DNA of 56,083 nucleotides from an uncultured Desulfuromonadales bacterium (lineage in GTDB: Bacteria; Desulfobacterota; Desulfuromonadia; Desulfuromonadales; Geopsychrobacteraceae): contig CALZHR010000063.1 in the NCBI GenBank assembly GCA_945787335.1, positions 1 through 56,083 of the forward strand. The letters run 5' to 3'. Each line of letters begins with the position of its first letter. The stretch's first letter is position 1. Shown in pieces: positions 41,674 through 50,686 of the stretch. The translations under genes were made by a program, and so were the position numbers. The notes below the pieces were generated by a model. That model was given only the letters and a program-made list of their open reading frames with translations, searched no databases and was not told the origin of the DNA.

Positions 41674-43320
41674 ATGAACGCATCCGATCTGTTTGTCAAA
41701 GCCCTGGAGAATGAGGGGGTTGAGTTTGTTTACGGCGTGCCGGGAGAAGAAAACCTCGATTTCCTCGAAGCCCTGCGCAAATCGTCGATCGAGCTGGTTC
41801 TGACCCGCCACGAGCAGGGCGCCGCGTTCATGGCGGCGACCTACGGCCGGCTGACCGGCAAGGCCGGAGTCTGCCTGGCGACCCTCGGCCCCGGCGCCAC
41901 CAACCTGGTGACCGGGGCGGCCTACGCCCAGCTCGGGGCTTTTCCGATGCTGATGGTCACCGGCCAGAAGCCGATCAAGTCGAGCAAGCAGGGGCAGTTT
42001 CAGATCGTCGACGTGGTGCGCATGATGGGTCCGTTGACCAAATACACCCGGCAGATCGTCAACGTCAACCTGATCCCGTCGATGGTCCGTGAGGCCTTCC
42101 GCCTGGCCCAGGAGGAGCGCCCCGGTGCGGTCCACCTCGAACTGCCGGAGGATATCGCCGCCGAGCCGGTCGACGTAACGACCGCGCCGGTGTTTGAAAT
42201 CAGCCATACCCATCGGCCGCTGGCCAGTGACCGGGTGATCGCCGAAGCGGCGCAGATGATCAAAGCGGCCAGCTACCCCTTGCTGCTGATCGCCGCCGGT
42301 GCCAACCGCACGCGGGTGCGCAGCGCGCTGGATGATTTCGTCGCTGATACCGGCATCTACTTCTTCACCACGCAGATGGGCAAGGGGGTGATCGACGAAA
42401 ACCACCCGCAGTGCCTGGGAACCGCCGCGCTTTCCAGCAACGACTATATCCACTGCGCCATCGACCGGGCCGACCTGGTTGTCAACGTCGGTCACGACCT
42501 GGTCGAGAAGCCGCCATTTTTCATGGAACACGGCGGCAAACGGGTGATCCACATCAACTTCAGCTCGGCGGCGGTCGACAATGTCTACTTTCCGCAGCAC
42601 GAAGTGGTCGGCGATATCGCCGAAAGCATCAAACGCTTGACCAGGATGCTCGGTGAATTGCAGCAGGACTGCGCCTATTTCCGGCGGGTCAAGGAGCATC
42701 TCTTCGAGCACCTGCTGGAGCATGCCGCCGACCCCGGCTTCCCCCTCAAGCCGCAAAAACTGGTCGCCGATGTGCGTCAGGTGATGCCGGATGACGGCGT
42801 GATCGCCCTCGACAACGGTGTCTACAAGCTCTGGTTCGCCCGCAACTACCTGGCGTCTGAACCGAACACCGTGCTGCTCGACAATGCCCTGGCGACCATG
42901 GGCGCCGGTCTCCCCTCGGCAATGGAGGTGGCGCGGCTCTGGCCGCAGCGGCGGGTGCTGGCGATCAACGGTGACGGCGGCTTCATGATGAACTGCCAGG
43001 AACTGGAGACCGCAGTGCGGTTGAAGCTCAACCTGGTGGTGCTGGTCCTTAATGATGCAGCTTACGGCATGATCCGCTGGAAACAATATGGCATGGGCTA
43101 CCCCGATTACGGCCTGGAGTTCGGCAACCCTGATTTCGTCCAGTTTGCCGAGAGCTTCGGCGCCGGGGGGCACCGGGTGACCGCGAGCGAGCAGTTCGCG
43201 CCGCTGCTGGAGCGCTGCTTTGGCGCCGGCGGGGTGCACCTGATCGACCTGCCGGTCGACTACAACGAAAACAACCGGGTGCTGATCGACGAGCTCAAGG
43301 AAAAGGTCTGTCTGTTATGA
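41674..43320 (+). CDS. Acetolactate synthase-like thiamine pyrophosphate enzyme
   Basis: This 548-residue enzyme of the TPP-dependent pyruvate-family (IlvB/AlsS-like) has the PYR-domain glutamate in TRHEQGAAFMAATYG near residue 48. A central domain carries GAVHLELPEDIAAEP, and the cofactor motif GDGGFMMNCQELETAVRLKLN with metal ligands lies near residue 433. There is no small regulatory subunit gene nearby, which fits a catabolic or unusual enzyme rather than IlvBN. The ATGA overlap with the aldehyde dehydrogenase gene suggests joint metabolism. The product could be acetolactate or a related acyloin, but other C-C ligations or decarboxylations are possible. Confidence 0.85.
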   Translation: MNASDLFVKALENEGVEFVYGVPGEENLDFLEALRKSSIELVLTRHEQGAAFMAATYGRLTGKAGVCLATLGPGATNLVTGAAYAQLGAFPMLMVTGQKPIKSSKQGQFQIVDVVRMMGPLTKYTRQIVNVNLIPSMVREAFRLAQEERPGAVHLELPEDIAAEPVDVTTAPVFEISHTHRPLASDRVIAEAAQMIKAASYPLLLIAAGANRTRVRSALDDFVADTGIYFFTTQMGKGVIDENHPQCLGTAALSSNDYIHCAIDRADLVVNVGHDLVEKPPFFMEHGGKRVIHINFSSAAVDNVYFPQHEVVGDIAESIKRLTRMLGELQQDCAYFRRVKEHLFEHLLEHAADPGFPLKPQKLVADVRQVMPDDGVIALDNGVYKLWFARNYLASEPNTVLLDNALATMGAGLPSAMEVARLWPQRRVLAINGDGGFMMNCQELETAVRLKLNLVVLVLNDAAYGMIRWKQYGMGYPDYGLEFGNPDFVQFAESFGAGGHRVTASEQFAPLLERCFGAGGVHLIDLPVDYNENNRVLIDELKEKVCLL

Positions 43321-44741
43321 CAACAAAAGAGCAAAAAAAGTCGAAAACCCTCGAGGTTTTCTCCCCTTACGACGGCAGCCGGGTCGGCGCCCTGCCGCTG
43401 CAGAGCGCTGCGGATGGCGATAAGATGCTGCAGCGGGCGCGGCAGCTCTTCGCCGACCGCGACCGCTGGCTGGAGCCGCACCAGCGGCTGGCGATTTTGC
43501 GCAAGCTCGGCACCCTGCTGGAGGCTGAAGCGGAAGCGCTGGCCGAACTGATCGCCCTGGAAGGGGGCAAGCCGCTGACCGACGCGCGGATCGAGGTGAC
43601 CCGGGCGATCGATGGCGTCGAGCTGGCCGGCAAGGAGCTGCTGCACGTGATGCGTGGGGAAGAGGTCCCCATGGGGCATACCGCGGCGACCAGCGGCCGG
43701 CTCGCCTTTACCAGCAGGGAGCCGATCGGCGTGGTGATGGCGGTCAGCGCCTTCAATCATCCGCTCAATCTGATCGTCCATCAGGTGATTCCGGCGGTGG
43801 CGGTCGGCTGCCCGGTGATCGTCAAACCGGCCTCGACCACACCGCTGTCCTGCCTGCGGCTGGTGGAGCTGCTGGCGCAGGCCGGACTGCCGGAGGGCTG
43901 GTGCCAGGCGATCATCTGCGGCGGCGCGGTCGCCGAAACCCTGGTCACCGATCCGCGCATCGCCTTCTTCTCCTTTATCGGCTCGGCGCAGATTGGCTGG
44001 CGGCTGCGCAGCAAGCTGGCGCCGGGGGTGCGCTGCGCCCTGGAGCATGGCGGCGTGGCCCCGGTGCTCGTCGACGCCAGCGCCGACCTGGACGCGATGG
44101 TTCCGGCGCTGCTCAAGGGTGGCTTCTACCACGCCGGCCAGGTTTGCGTTTCGGTGCAGCGGGTCTTCGCCGAACAGGCGATCGCCAGGGAGCTGGCCGA
44201 ACAGCTGGCCGCTGCCGCCGCCCGGCTCAAAGTGGGGGATCCGTCCCTGGCCGAAACCGAGGTCGGACCGCTGATCCTGCCACAGGAGGTGGAGCGGGTG
44301 CACCAGTGGGTCGAGGAGGCGATCGCCGCCGGCGGCGAGCTGCTCTGCGGCGGCAAGCGGCTCAGCGAGTCGCTCTACGCGCCGACGGTGCTCTACGATC
44401 CGCCCGCCGAATGCAAGGTCTCGGCCCAGGAGATCTTCGGCCCGGTGCTCTCGGTCTATCCCTACCGGGACCGGCTGGAGGCGATCGAGCGTGCCAACAG
44501 CCTGGATGTCGCGTTTCAGGCGGCCGTCTTCACCCGGGACCTCGATACGGCCATCGACAGCATCCGGCGCCTCGACGCCACGGCGGTGATGGTCAACGAC
44601 CATACCGCCTTTCGCGCCGACTGGATGCCCTTCGCCGGTCGGCGCACCTCCGGCTACGGCACCGGCGGCATCGGTTACACCATGCACGACATGCTGCAAA
44701 CCAAGCTGGCGGTGATCAAACTACCAGCGAAAAACAGTTGA
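43317..44741 (+). CDS. Aldehyde dehydrogenase family protein
   Basis: This 474-residue NAD(P)-dependent dehydrogenase has the catalytic cysteine in FYHAGQVCVSVQRVF near residue 277. The general-base glutamate lies in ALEHGGVAPVLVD near residue 243 (EHGG in place of the common ELGG). The cofactor loop FIGSAQIGWRLR lies near residue 222. The ATGA overlap with the TPP enzyme gene indicates translational coupling, so it may oxidise an aldehyde made or released by that enzyme. The exact substrate is not predictable. Confidence 0.92.
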   Translation: MTTKEQKKSKTLEVFSPYDGSRVGALPLQSAADGDKMLQRARQLFADRDRWLEPHQRLAILRKLGTLLEAEAEALAELIALEGGKPLTDARIEVTRAIDGVELAGKELLHVMRGEEVPMGHTAATSGRLAFTSREPIGVVMAVSAFNHPLNLIVHQVIPAVAVGCPVIVKPASTTPLSCLRLVELLAQAGLPEGWCQAIICGGAVAETLVTDPRIAFFSFIGSAQIGWRLRSKLAPGVRCALEHGGVAPVLVDASADLDAMVPALLKGGFYHAGQVCVSVQRVFAEQAIARELAEQLAAAAARLKVGDPSLAETEVGPLILPQEVERVHQWVEEAIAAGGELLCGGKRLSESLYAPTVLYDPPAECKVSAQEIFGPVLSVYPYRDRLEAIERANSLDVAFQAAVFTRDLDTAIDSIRRLDATAVMVNDHTAFRADWMPFAGRRTSGYGTGGIGYTMHDMLQTKLAVIKLPAKNS

Positions 44742-44791
44742 GAACAGCGCCGGAGGGGAGTTCACGATTGGCTTAGGTTTGGGGAGGTTAT

Positions 44792-44986
44792 ATGTCAGCT
44801 GCAGAAAATTCAGCTTGCAAAGATCCGTCAGGTCATTGGTTGCATATTTGCCAGCTGCAGGCTCAGGACCGGTTTGAGGAGATGGCCACTCTGACGGAAG
44901 ACCCCCTGTTTACCTGCCTGAATTGTTCTGCTGTGGCCAGATATGCGAAAAATCTCTGCAATCCGAGCCCGCTGGCCAAGGGATAA
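44792..44986 (+). CDS. Small cysteine-rich protein of unknown function
   Basis: This 64-residue protein has five cysteines (Cys9, Cys20, Cys42, Cys45 and Cys56). A CLNC pair follows FEEMATLTEDPLF, and a later cysteine lies in NLCNPSPL, a spacing compatible with a small zinc-binding site. GGGGAGG precedes the ATG by 6-7 bases. It follows the aldehyde dehydrogenase gene by 50 bp and could belong to the same transcript. I do not recognise a named family. Confidence 0.65.
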   Translation: MSAAENSACKDPSGHWLHICQLQAQDRFEEMATLTEDPLFTCLNCSAVARYAKNLCNPSPLAKG

Positions 44987-45172
44987 GTCTTGCCCGAATC
45001 CGGCATTGTTTGTCCGCGCGGTTGGAGACAGCGGGTCGGGACGCATGAACAGGCCCTGCCTTACGGACCGGACCGGTCTCTCTGGCTGCTCACCGGGCGG
45101 GGAGGGTGTCTCTGACCTTGAGTCTGCGCCTGAATGACCACTCCAACAGCCCGGCGGGGAATGATTTGAGGA

Positions 45173-45619
45173 CTAAGTCGCCGAGCCTGCGCCGTGGATG
45201 TAATCCTCCAGCTGATGAATAAAGTATTCTTTTTCGGCGATCTGAGCTTTAACCAGGTCGCCGATTGAGACCAGGCCGACCAGCTCCTTATTTTCGAAAA
45301 CGGGGAGGTGGCGGCAGCGCTTGTCGGTCATCAGCGCCAGGCATTCATCAACGCTCATGTCCGGGTTGACGAAGGGGACCTTGGTGAGCATGATCTTCTT
45401 CACCTCGGTATTGAGGGATGAGCGTCCTTCGAGGATCACCTTCCGGGCATATTCTCGCTCGGAGATCAGGCCGCTGACCTTTCCATTATCCATGACCAGC
45501 AGGGCGCCCACATCTTCGTTGGCCATCTGTTCCAGGGCCTGATAAACGGTCGCGCCGGCACTGATGCTATGAATGGCGTCACCTTTATTCTTCAATACGT
45601 CACGGATCAGTTTAGACAT
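45173..45619 (-). CDS. Tandem CBS-domain protein
   Basis: This 148-residue protein consists of two CBS motifs (about residues 8-65 and 72-128) that would form a Bateman module binding an adenine nucleotide. Landmarks include VGALLVMDNGKVSGLISEREYARKV and CRHLPVFENKELVGLVSIGDLVKA, typical of stand-alone CBS proteins. AAAGGAGGT precedes the ATG, an unusually strong ribosome site. Its role is probably nucleotide-dependent regulation of an unknown partner. Confidence 0.9.
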   Translation of the reverse strand: MSKLIRDVLKNKGDAIHSISAGATVYQALEQMANEDVGALLVMDNGKVSGLISEREYARKVILEGRSSLNTEVKKIMLTKVPFVNPDMSVDECLALMTDKRCRHLPVFENKELVGLVSIGDLVKAQIAEKEYFIHQLEDYIHGAGSAT

Positions 45620-45664
45620 GCAGGACCTCCTTTCGGGTTCGCTGGATAAAATACTGTTTTATTA

Positions 45665-45692
45665 ACTTTAGACAAGTAGAATAATTTGTCAA
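45665..45692 (-). promoter_or_regulatory. Sigma70 promoter of the CBS gene
   Basis: On the minus strand a perfect TTGACA (45692-45687) and TAAAGT (45670-45665) are separated by 16 bp, about 46 bases before the start codon. Confidence 0.6.
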
Positions 45693-45784
45693 TCCTGTTC
45701 ACTTGTTCGGGTCCGGTTGTTGAAGATCCCACACCGGTATTGGGAATTCTACCGTTTGCCGAAAACGAACTTTCGCCTCAGCCG

Positions 45785-47920
45785 TCAGTGCTCATCTTCG
45801 CTGGTCCGGTCCGACAGCCGGCAGAGGGTCGGGCCGGTTGCGTCGGGGCGTTTAAAGGCTGATTCCAGGCAGTGGACCGGATCGGTTTTGTAGGTAAAGG
45901 CTCCCACCGGACAGCTTTCGACGATCTCTTGCAACCCTTCGGGGTTCACCTCGGCAAGGGGGCGATCCAGGGCCGGCTTGATCCGCGCGGCAAAGCCGCG
46001 CTTGACAAAGCCGAGCGACGAGGTGCCGAATACCTCTTCGCTCAGGCGCACGCAGATGCCGCATTGAATGCATTTGTGTGCCTCGTAGACAATTTCCGAA
46101 TGGGACAGGTCGCGGTCAAATTCGCGGCAGGCTCCGGCCAGCCGCTCCGGTTTGGCCCCGTAGCGGGAGGCGTATTGCCGCAGCCGGCAATCGGGCGCGG
46201 CCCGACAACCGCATTCCTGGCAGCGACTGGCTTCCTGCCGGGCCTGTTCGGGACTGAAGCCGGTTTCGACCTCGGCAAAGCTTTGCCGACGGGCCTCCGG
46301 CGCCATATGCTCAGGCTTCTGGCGTGGGATAATTTCGGTGCCCCGGGACACTTCTGTGGGCACCTGTTCAAGGGGACCCATCGACTGGTTGTACTGTGGC
46401 GGCTCGCCGGCGACGGGGTTGCCGGAAAGGTATTGGTCGATGGCCACCGCGGCGCGCCGACCCATGCCGATCAGGTTGACCACGATGTCGGGCCCGAGAA
46501 CGCAATCCCCACCGGAAAACACCCCCGGCAGATTGGTCAGCAGGTTGTCCTCATCGGCCAGAATGGTGCCGAACACTGACTGTTCGACACCCTCGGCGGG
46601 GCGGATATCGACCCGCTGGCCGATCGCCACGATCAGGTTGTCGACCTGGCGGACCTGCTCGCTGCCGGGTATCGGGACCGGCCGCCGGCGACCGCTTTCG
46701 TCCGGCTCGCCGAGCTCCATGCTGACGAAGGTGACGGCCAGTCCTCCCTCTGGGTCTTCATCGATCCGGGTCGGGGTTTTCAAAAATTCGAAGCCGATCC
46801 CTTCTTCCCGGGCCGCGGAGACTTCTTCCTCCCAGCAGGGCATCTCTTCCTCGGTCCTGCGGTAGACGATGGTCACTTCGGCACCCAGCCGCACGGCGCT
46901 GCGGGCTGAATCGAGAGCGACATTGCCGCCGCCCACCACAATCACCCGCTTGCCGATCGGGGTCGCTTCGTCGCGCGAGACCTTGCCGAGAAAGCCGATG
47001 CCGTGCATCACCCCTTCGAGGGCCTCGCCGGGAACGCCGAGCCAGCCGGCCCGCTGGGCGCCCAGGGCCAGGAAGACGGCGTCGTAGTCGCGCCGCACCT
47101 GCGCCAGGGTGAGATCATCGCCGACCCGGGTATTGAAGAGGAAGCGCACCCCCATTTTCTCGATCACCGTCACTTCGTGGTCGATCACCTCGCGGGGCAG
47201 GCGGTAGCTGGGGATGCCATAACGCATCATGCCGCCGGCGGCGCTGTGGGCCTCGAACACCGTGCTCTGATGCCCCATGATCTGCAGGTAGTAGGCCGCG
47301 GTCAGCCCGGCCGGGCCGGCGCCGATGATGGCGACCCGTTTGCCGGTTGGCGGATCGGTTTCGGGGATGTACTCCTCTCCCGAGTCCGCAACGCTGTCGG
47401 CCGGGTAGCGCTTGAGCTGGCAGATGGCGATCGGCTCATCCACCAGGGACCTGCGGCAGACAGTTTCACAGGGTCTGGGGCAGATCCGTCCCAGGATCCC
47501 CGGCAGCGGCATGTTGCGCTTGATCAGCTCCAGCGCCTTGCGGTCCTCGCCCGAAGCGATGTGCTTGAGGAACCCGGGGATATCGATCCCCGCCGGGCAG
47601 GCGGTCATGCAGGGGCCTTCGCAATCGCCCAGGTGATCAGAGAGCAGCAGCTCGAGGCAGGTACGCCGCGCCGCCTCGACTTTCTCCGAGGCGCTGTGGA
47701 TCACCATCCCTTCGCTGACCAGCGTCGAACAGGCCGGGGCCAGGTTGGGACGCCCTTCGAGCTCGACTACGCAGATAAAGCAGGAACCGAAGGGCTTGAG
47801 CTGCTGCTGATGACAGAGGGTCGGGATGAAGACGCCCTGCTCCCAGGCGGCCTGCAGGATCGTTGCTCCCGGCGCGATCCGGACCTCTTTACCGTCCAGT
47901 ATGAAGCTAATCTCAACCAC
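45785..47920 (-). CDS. GltD/NfnB-like FAD/NAD(P) oxidoreductase with NuoG-type ferredoxin ends (StnC-like)
   Basis: This 711-residue fusion starts with a plant-type [2Fe-2S] domain (about 1-80, CHQQQLKPFGSCFIC) and a NuoG-like Cys/His segment (about 85-110). A GltD-type ferredoxin domain (CEGPCMTACP...CPRPCETVC) and a core with FAD site GAGPAGLTAAYYL and NADP site VVGGGNVALDSARSAV follow. The C-terminus has a NuoG-like partial cluster motif (CIQCGICVR...CPVGAF). I start at GTG 47920, because AAGGGAG lies 7 bases upstream and the domain begins there. It overlaps the NuoF-like gene by 8 bases. With NuoE- and NuoF-like partners it probably makes an electron-bifurcating NADH/NADPH/ferredoxin transhydrogenase; a Geobacter SfrAB-type reductase is an alternative. 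Confidence 0.82.
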   Translation of the reverse strand: MVEISFILDGKEVRIAPGATILQAAWEQGVFIPTLCHQQQLKPFGSCFICVVELEGRPNLAPACSTLVSEGMVIHSASEKVEAARRTCLELLLSDHLGDCEGPCMTACPAGIDIPGFLKHIASGEDRKALELIKRNMPLPGILGRICPRPCETVCRRSLVDEPIAICQLKRYPADSVADSGEEYIPETDPPTGKRVAIIGAGPAGLTAAYYLQIMGHQSTVFEAHSAAGGMMRYGIPSYRLPREVIDHEVTVIEKMGVRFLFNTRVGDDLTLAQVRRDYDAVFLALGAQRAGWLGVPGEALEGVMHGIGFLGKVSRDEATPIGKRVIVVGGGNVALDSARSAVRLGAEVTIVYRRTEEEMPCWEEEVSAAREEGIGFEFLKTPTRIDEDPEGGLAVTFVSMELGEPDESGRRRPVPIPGSEQVRQVDNLIVAIGQRVDIRPAEGVEQSVFGTILADEDNLLTNLPGVFSGGDCVLGPDIVVNLIGMGRRAAVAIDQYLSGNPVAGEPPQYNQSMGPLEQVPTEVSRGTEIIPRQKPEHMAPEARRQSFAEVETGFSPEQARQEASRCQECGCRAAPDCRLRQYASRYGAKPERLAGACREFDRDLSHSEIVYEAHKCIQCGICVRLSEEVFGTSSLGFVKRGFAARIKPALDRPLAEVNPEGLQEIVESCPVGAFTYKTDPVHCLESAFKRPDATGPTLCRLSDRTSEDEH

Positions 47921-49721
47921 TGACAGCTCCCTTCGGCGGTCCCACGACCACCGCGTTAAATCGACAAATGTCGCGGCAAACGCCGCAGCGGATGCAGGCC
48001 TCCTGCCGGATCTCATGCTTGGCCTGCTTCTCCCCGTCGATGGCGTTGACCGGGCAGTTCACCAGGCAGAGGTGGCAGCCGGTGCAGTCTGCGCTGATTT
48101 CGAAAGAGCAGAGGTCGCGGCACTGGCCGGCTTGGCAGCGCCCCTCATCGATGTGCTCGCGGAAGCTCTGGCGGAAATAGCGCAAGGTGGTGAGAATCGG
48201 GTTGGGAGCCGTCTGCCCCAGTCCGCACAGGCTGGTGGTCTTGGTCTTGTAGGCCAGCTCTTCGAGGAGCGGAAGGTCCTCGGGGCGGCCCTGCCCGGCG
48301 CAGATACGGGTCAGGATTTCGAGCATCCGCCTGGTGCCCACCCGGCAGAAGGTGCACTTGCCGCACGACTCGTTCTGCACGAAGTCCATGAAATACCGGG
48401 CCACATCGACCATGCAGGAGGTATCATCAAGCACCACCATCCCCCCGGAGCCCATGATCGCCCCGGTGCGGCTGACCTCTTCGTAGTCGATGCGGGTGTC
48501 GAGGGCGGTGGCCGGCACGCAGCCGCCGGAGGGGCCGCCCAGTTGTACCGCCAGCACCTGCCGGCCGTTGGTCGTGCCGCCGCCGATGTCGTGGATCACC
48601 TCCAGCAGGGTGGTGCCCATCGGCACCTCCACCAGCCCGCCCCGTTTCACCTTGCCGGCCAGGGCGAACACCTTGGTCCCTTTGCTCGTGTCGGTCCCGA
48701 TTGCGGCGAAGGCCGCTGCGCCGTTGCGGATGATCCAGGGCACATTGGCCCAGGTTTCCACGTTGTTGATGGTGGTCGGCCTGCCGAACAGGCCGGATTG
48801 GGCTGGAAAGGGTGGCCGTATCCGCGGCATGCCCCGCTGCCCTTCGATCGAGGCCAGAAGCGCGGTTTCTTCGCCGCAGACAAAGGCCCCGGCCCCTTCC
48901 TTGACTCGCAGGCTCAGATCGAAGCCCGAGCCAAGGATGTTTTTCCCCAGGTAGCCCCGCTCTTCGGCCTGGACGATCGCCTTTTGCAGCCTGGCGACGG
49001 CCAGGGGGTATTCGGCCCGGCAGTAGATGTAGCCCTGGGTGGCTCCGGTCGCGAAAGCGCCGATCGCCATCCCCTCCAGCACGGCGTGGGGATCACTCTC
49101 CAACAGGGTGCGGTCCATGAAAGCGCCCGGGTCCCCCTCGTCAGCATTGCAGATGATGTATTTCTCGTCAGCGTTCTCCTGATACGCGAATTTCCATTTC
49201 AGCCCCGTCGAAAAGCCTGCCCCGCCCCGCCCCCGCAGCCCTGACGCGGTGACCCGGTCGATAACCTGCTCCTGGCTCATGGTGCTTAAAACCTGCTGCA
49301 GCGCCTGATAACCTTCGGCAGCCAGGTAGTCGTCGATGCTCTCCGGGTCGATGCGGCCGCAGTTCGCCAGGACGATCCGTCGCTGCTTGCTGCAGAAATC
49401 GTGGGCCGCGCCGCTATCCAGCCGGGCGAGCCATTTTTCGCAGGGCTGCCCGCCGATCAGGTGCTGCTCGAGGATTTGCCGCATGCGCTTGGGCTGGACC
49501 CGCTCGTAGAGATGCCTGGTCCCGTCCGCGTCAATAATCTGCACCTGGGGCTCGCTGTAACACATGCCCAGGCAACCGCTGCTGCCAAGACGGATATCCA
49601 GCCCGCGGGAGTCGATTTCGCTGCGGCAGAAATCGAAGACCTCCTGAGACCCCGAGGCGATATTGCAGGTGCTCATCCCCACCACGATCGATCTGCGTTG
49701 CTGTTCAGCCGGACTCTGCAC
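47913..49721 (-). CDS. NuoF/HydB-like NADH-binding flavoprotein subunit
   Basis: This 602-residue flavoprotein has an N-terminal thioredoxin-like [2Fe-2S] domain (about 10-100, cysteines at STCN and GCLGMCY). The NuoF core follows with the FMN/NADH sites GRGGAGFSTGLKW, CNADEGDPGAFMDR and GAFVCGEETALLASIEG, then the [4Fe-4S] motif SCGKCTFCRVG. The end carries a two-cluster ferredoxin domain (CTGCHLCLVNCP, CIRCGVCRDIC). This architecture is that of HydB/HndC and bifurcating NuoF-like subunits rather than complex I NuoF. A GTG start at 49721 with AAGGAG 6 bases upstream overlaps the NuoE-like gene by 17 bases. Confidence 0.92.
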   Translation of the reverse strand: MQSPAEQQRRSIVVGMSTCNIASGSQEVFDFCRSEIDSRGLDIRLGSSGCLGMCYSEPQVQIIDADGTRHLYERVQPKRMRQILEQHLIGGQPCEKWLARLDSGAAHDFCSKQRRIVLANCGRIDPESIDDYLAAEGYQALQQVLSTMSQEQVIDRVTASGLRGRGGAGFSTGLKWKFAYQENADEKYIICNADEGDPGAFMDRTLLESDPHAVLEGMAIGAFATGATQGYIYCRAEYPLAVARLQKAIVQAEERGYLGKNILGSGFDLSLRVKEGAGAFVCGEETALLASIEGQRGMPRIRPPFPAQSGLFGRPTTINNVETWANVPWIIRNGAAAFAAIGTDTSKGTKVFALAGKVKRGGLVEVPMGTTLLEVIHDIGGGTTNGRQVLAVQLGGPSGGCVPATALDTRIDYEEVSRTGAIMGSGGMVVLDDTSCMVDVARYFMDFVQNESCGKCTFCRVGTRRMLEILTRICAGQGRPEDLPLLEELAYKTKTTSLCGLGQTAPNPILTTLRYFRQSFREHIDEGRCQAGQCRDLCSFEISADCTGCHLCLVNCPVNAIDGEKQAKHEIRQEACIRCGVCRDICRFNAVVVGPPKGAVSG

Positions 49722-50193
49722 TGCTCACTCCTTCAAGACCGTCAACGATGCTGACCGCCTTCTTCATGTCGAGACGTCCGTAGGTTCTGTCGTCCGCCAC
49801 CATGATCACCGGCGCCAGAGAGCAGCAGCCCACGCAGGCCACCGAGGTCAGGGTGAATTTTTTGTCCGCCGTGGTCTCCCCCGATTTCACCCCCAGGCGG
49901 TTTTCCAGGGCTTCAGTCAAACCCTTGGCGCCGCCGACATGGCAGGCGGTTCCATGGCAGACCTTGATAATGGTGTCGCCGACCGGTTCGAGGCGGAACT
50001 GGGAATAGAAGGTGGCGACCCCGAAGAGCTGGGATTCGGTCATTTCGGTGAGGTCGGCGATCCGGGCGAGCGCCTCCCGGGGGACATAGCGCAGGCGTTT
50101 CTGGACCTCCTGCAGGATCGGGATCGCATGGTCGGCCGTCCGGCCCTTTTGACCGACGATTTCATTCACAACATCGAGATCGATCGCGCACAT
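49705..50193 (-). CDS. NuoE/HydC-like [2Fe-2S] subunit
   Basis: This 162-residue thioredoxin-like iron-sulfur protein has the [2Fe-2S] ligands CHGTAC and CVGCC (about residues 94-99 and 135-139) with a helical N-terminal bundle (about 1-80). It would partner the adjacent NuoF-like subunit. GGAGGATATGC precedes the ATG. It is the first gene of the operon; a candidate TTGACG-N17-TTAATT promoter lies at 50523-50495 on the minus strand. No hydrogenase or formate dehydrogenase gene is adjacent. Confidence 0.92.
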   Translation of the reverse strand: MCAIDLDVVNEIVGQKGRTADHAIPILQEVQKRLRYVPREALARIADLTEMTESQLFGVATFYSQFRLEPVGDTIIKVCHGTACHVGGAKGLTEALENRLGVKSGETTADKKFTLTSVACVGCCSLAPVIMVADDRTYGRLDMKKAVSIVDGLEGVSSAESG

Positions 50194-50686
50194 GCATATC
50201 CTCCGCTGATGCTAGAATTGCCTCTTGAGGCCTGGTGGATTCACCTCGTCGTAAATATTTAAGGACAAAAGGTCTAAGTTTGCGTTCGATTCTGTCCATC
50301 GAGACGCAGTCGGGAGGGGTTGAAGTCTGGGTGCTCTCGATGGAGCCACGCAACGACGAATTTGAACAGCCCATCGTGGCTGGCGAAAATGAGAATGGTT
50401 GAGCGGAGCAGAGCCCGGGCACTTGGTGAGAAAAAGCGAAGATGACAAAGGCCTGCCGGCGTCCCATCCTCTCGCATGAAGTGTAATACTCTTAAATTAA
50501 GCGCATAGATTGCCGACCGTCAAGCTCGGAAACTAAACATCTGTGCTCCCGGCCCCGGGACTCACAGGGTGAGTGAGGCAAACGAAACAAGCGTAGAGCC
50601 CATTTTGACGAGCAGCTGTTGGGTTCTAGACCCTGGTCACGCCAGTCATTTTCAAGTGTTGATTGCTGAATGGCTGGCAGGGCGGT
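50194..50686. other. Intergenic region between nuoE-like and glutathionyl-hydroquinone reductase genes
   Basis: This 493-base gap holds the weak candidate promoter of the NuoE-like operon (50495-50523). It also holds a few short frames on the minus strand, the longest about 67 codons (50274-50477). I see no ribosome site, conserved pattern or structure that would support a gene, and no repeat shared with the rest of the window. Confidence 0.4.

Noticed and set aside
41587-44699. Long minus-strand frames opposite the TPP enzyme and the aldehyde dehydrogenase
   Set aside because: They are antisense to enzymes with visible catalytic motifs. The translated sequences are low-complexity and have no family landmarks.
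47826-49244. 472-codon plus-strand frame opposite the NuoF-like gene
   Set aside because: The NuoF-like protein on the other strand has all flavin and cluster motifs. The plus frame has none.
50274-50477. 67-codon minus-strand frame upstream of the NuoE-like operon
   Set aside because: It has no ribosome site or family signal, and its composition looks random. Conservation in relatives could overturn this.
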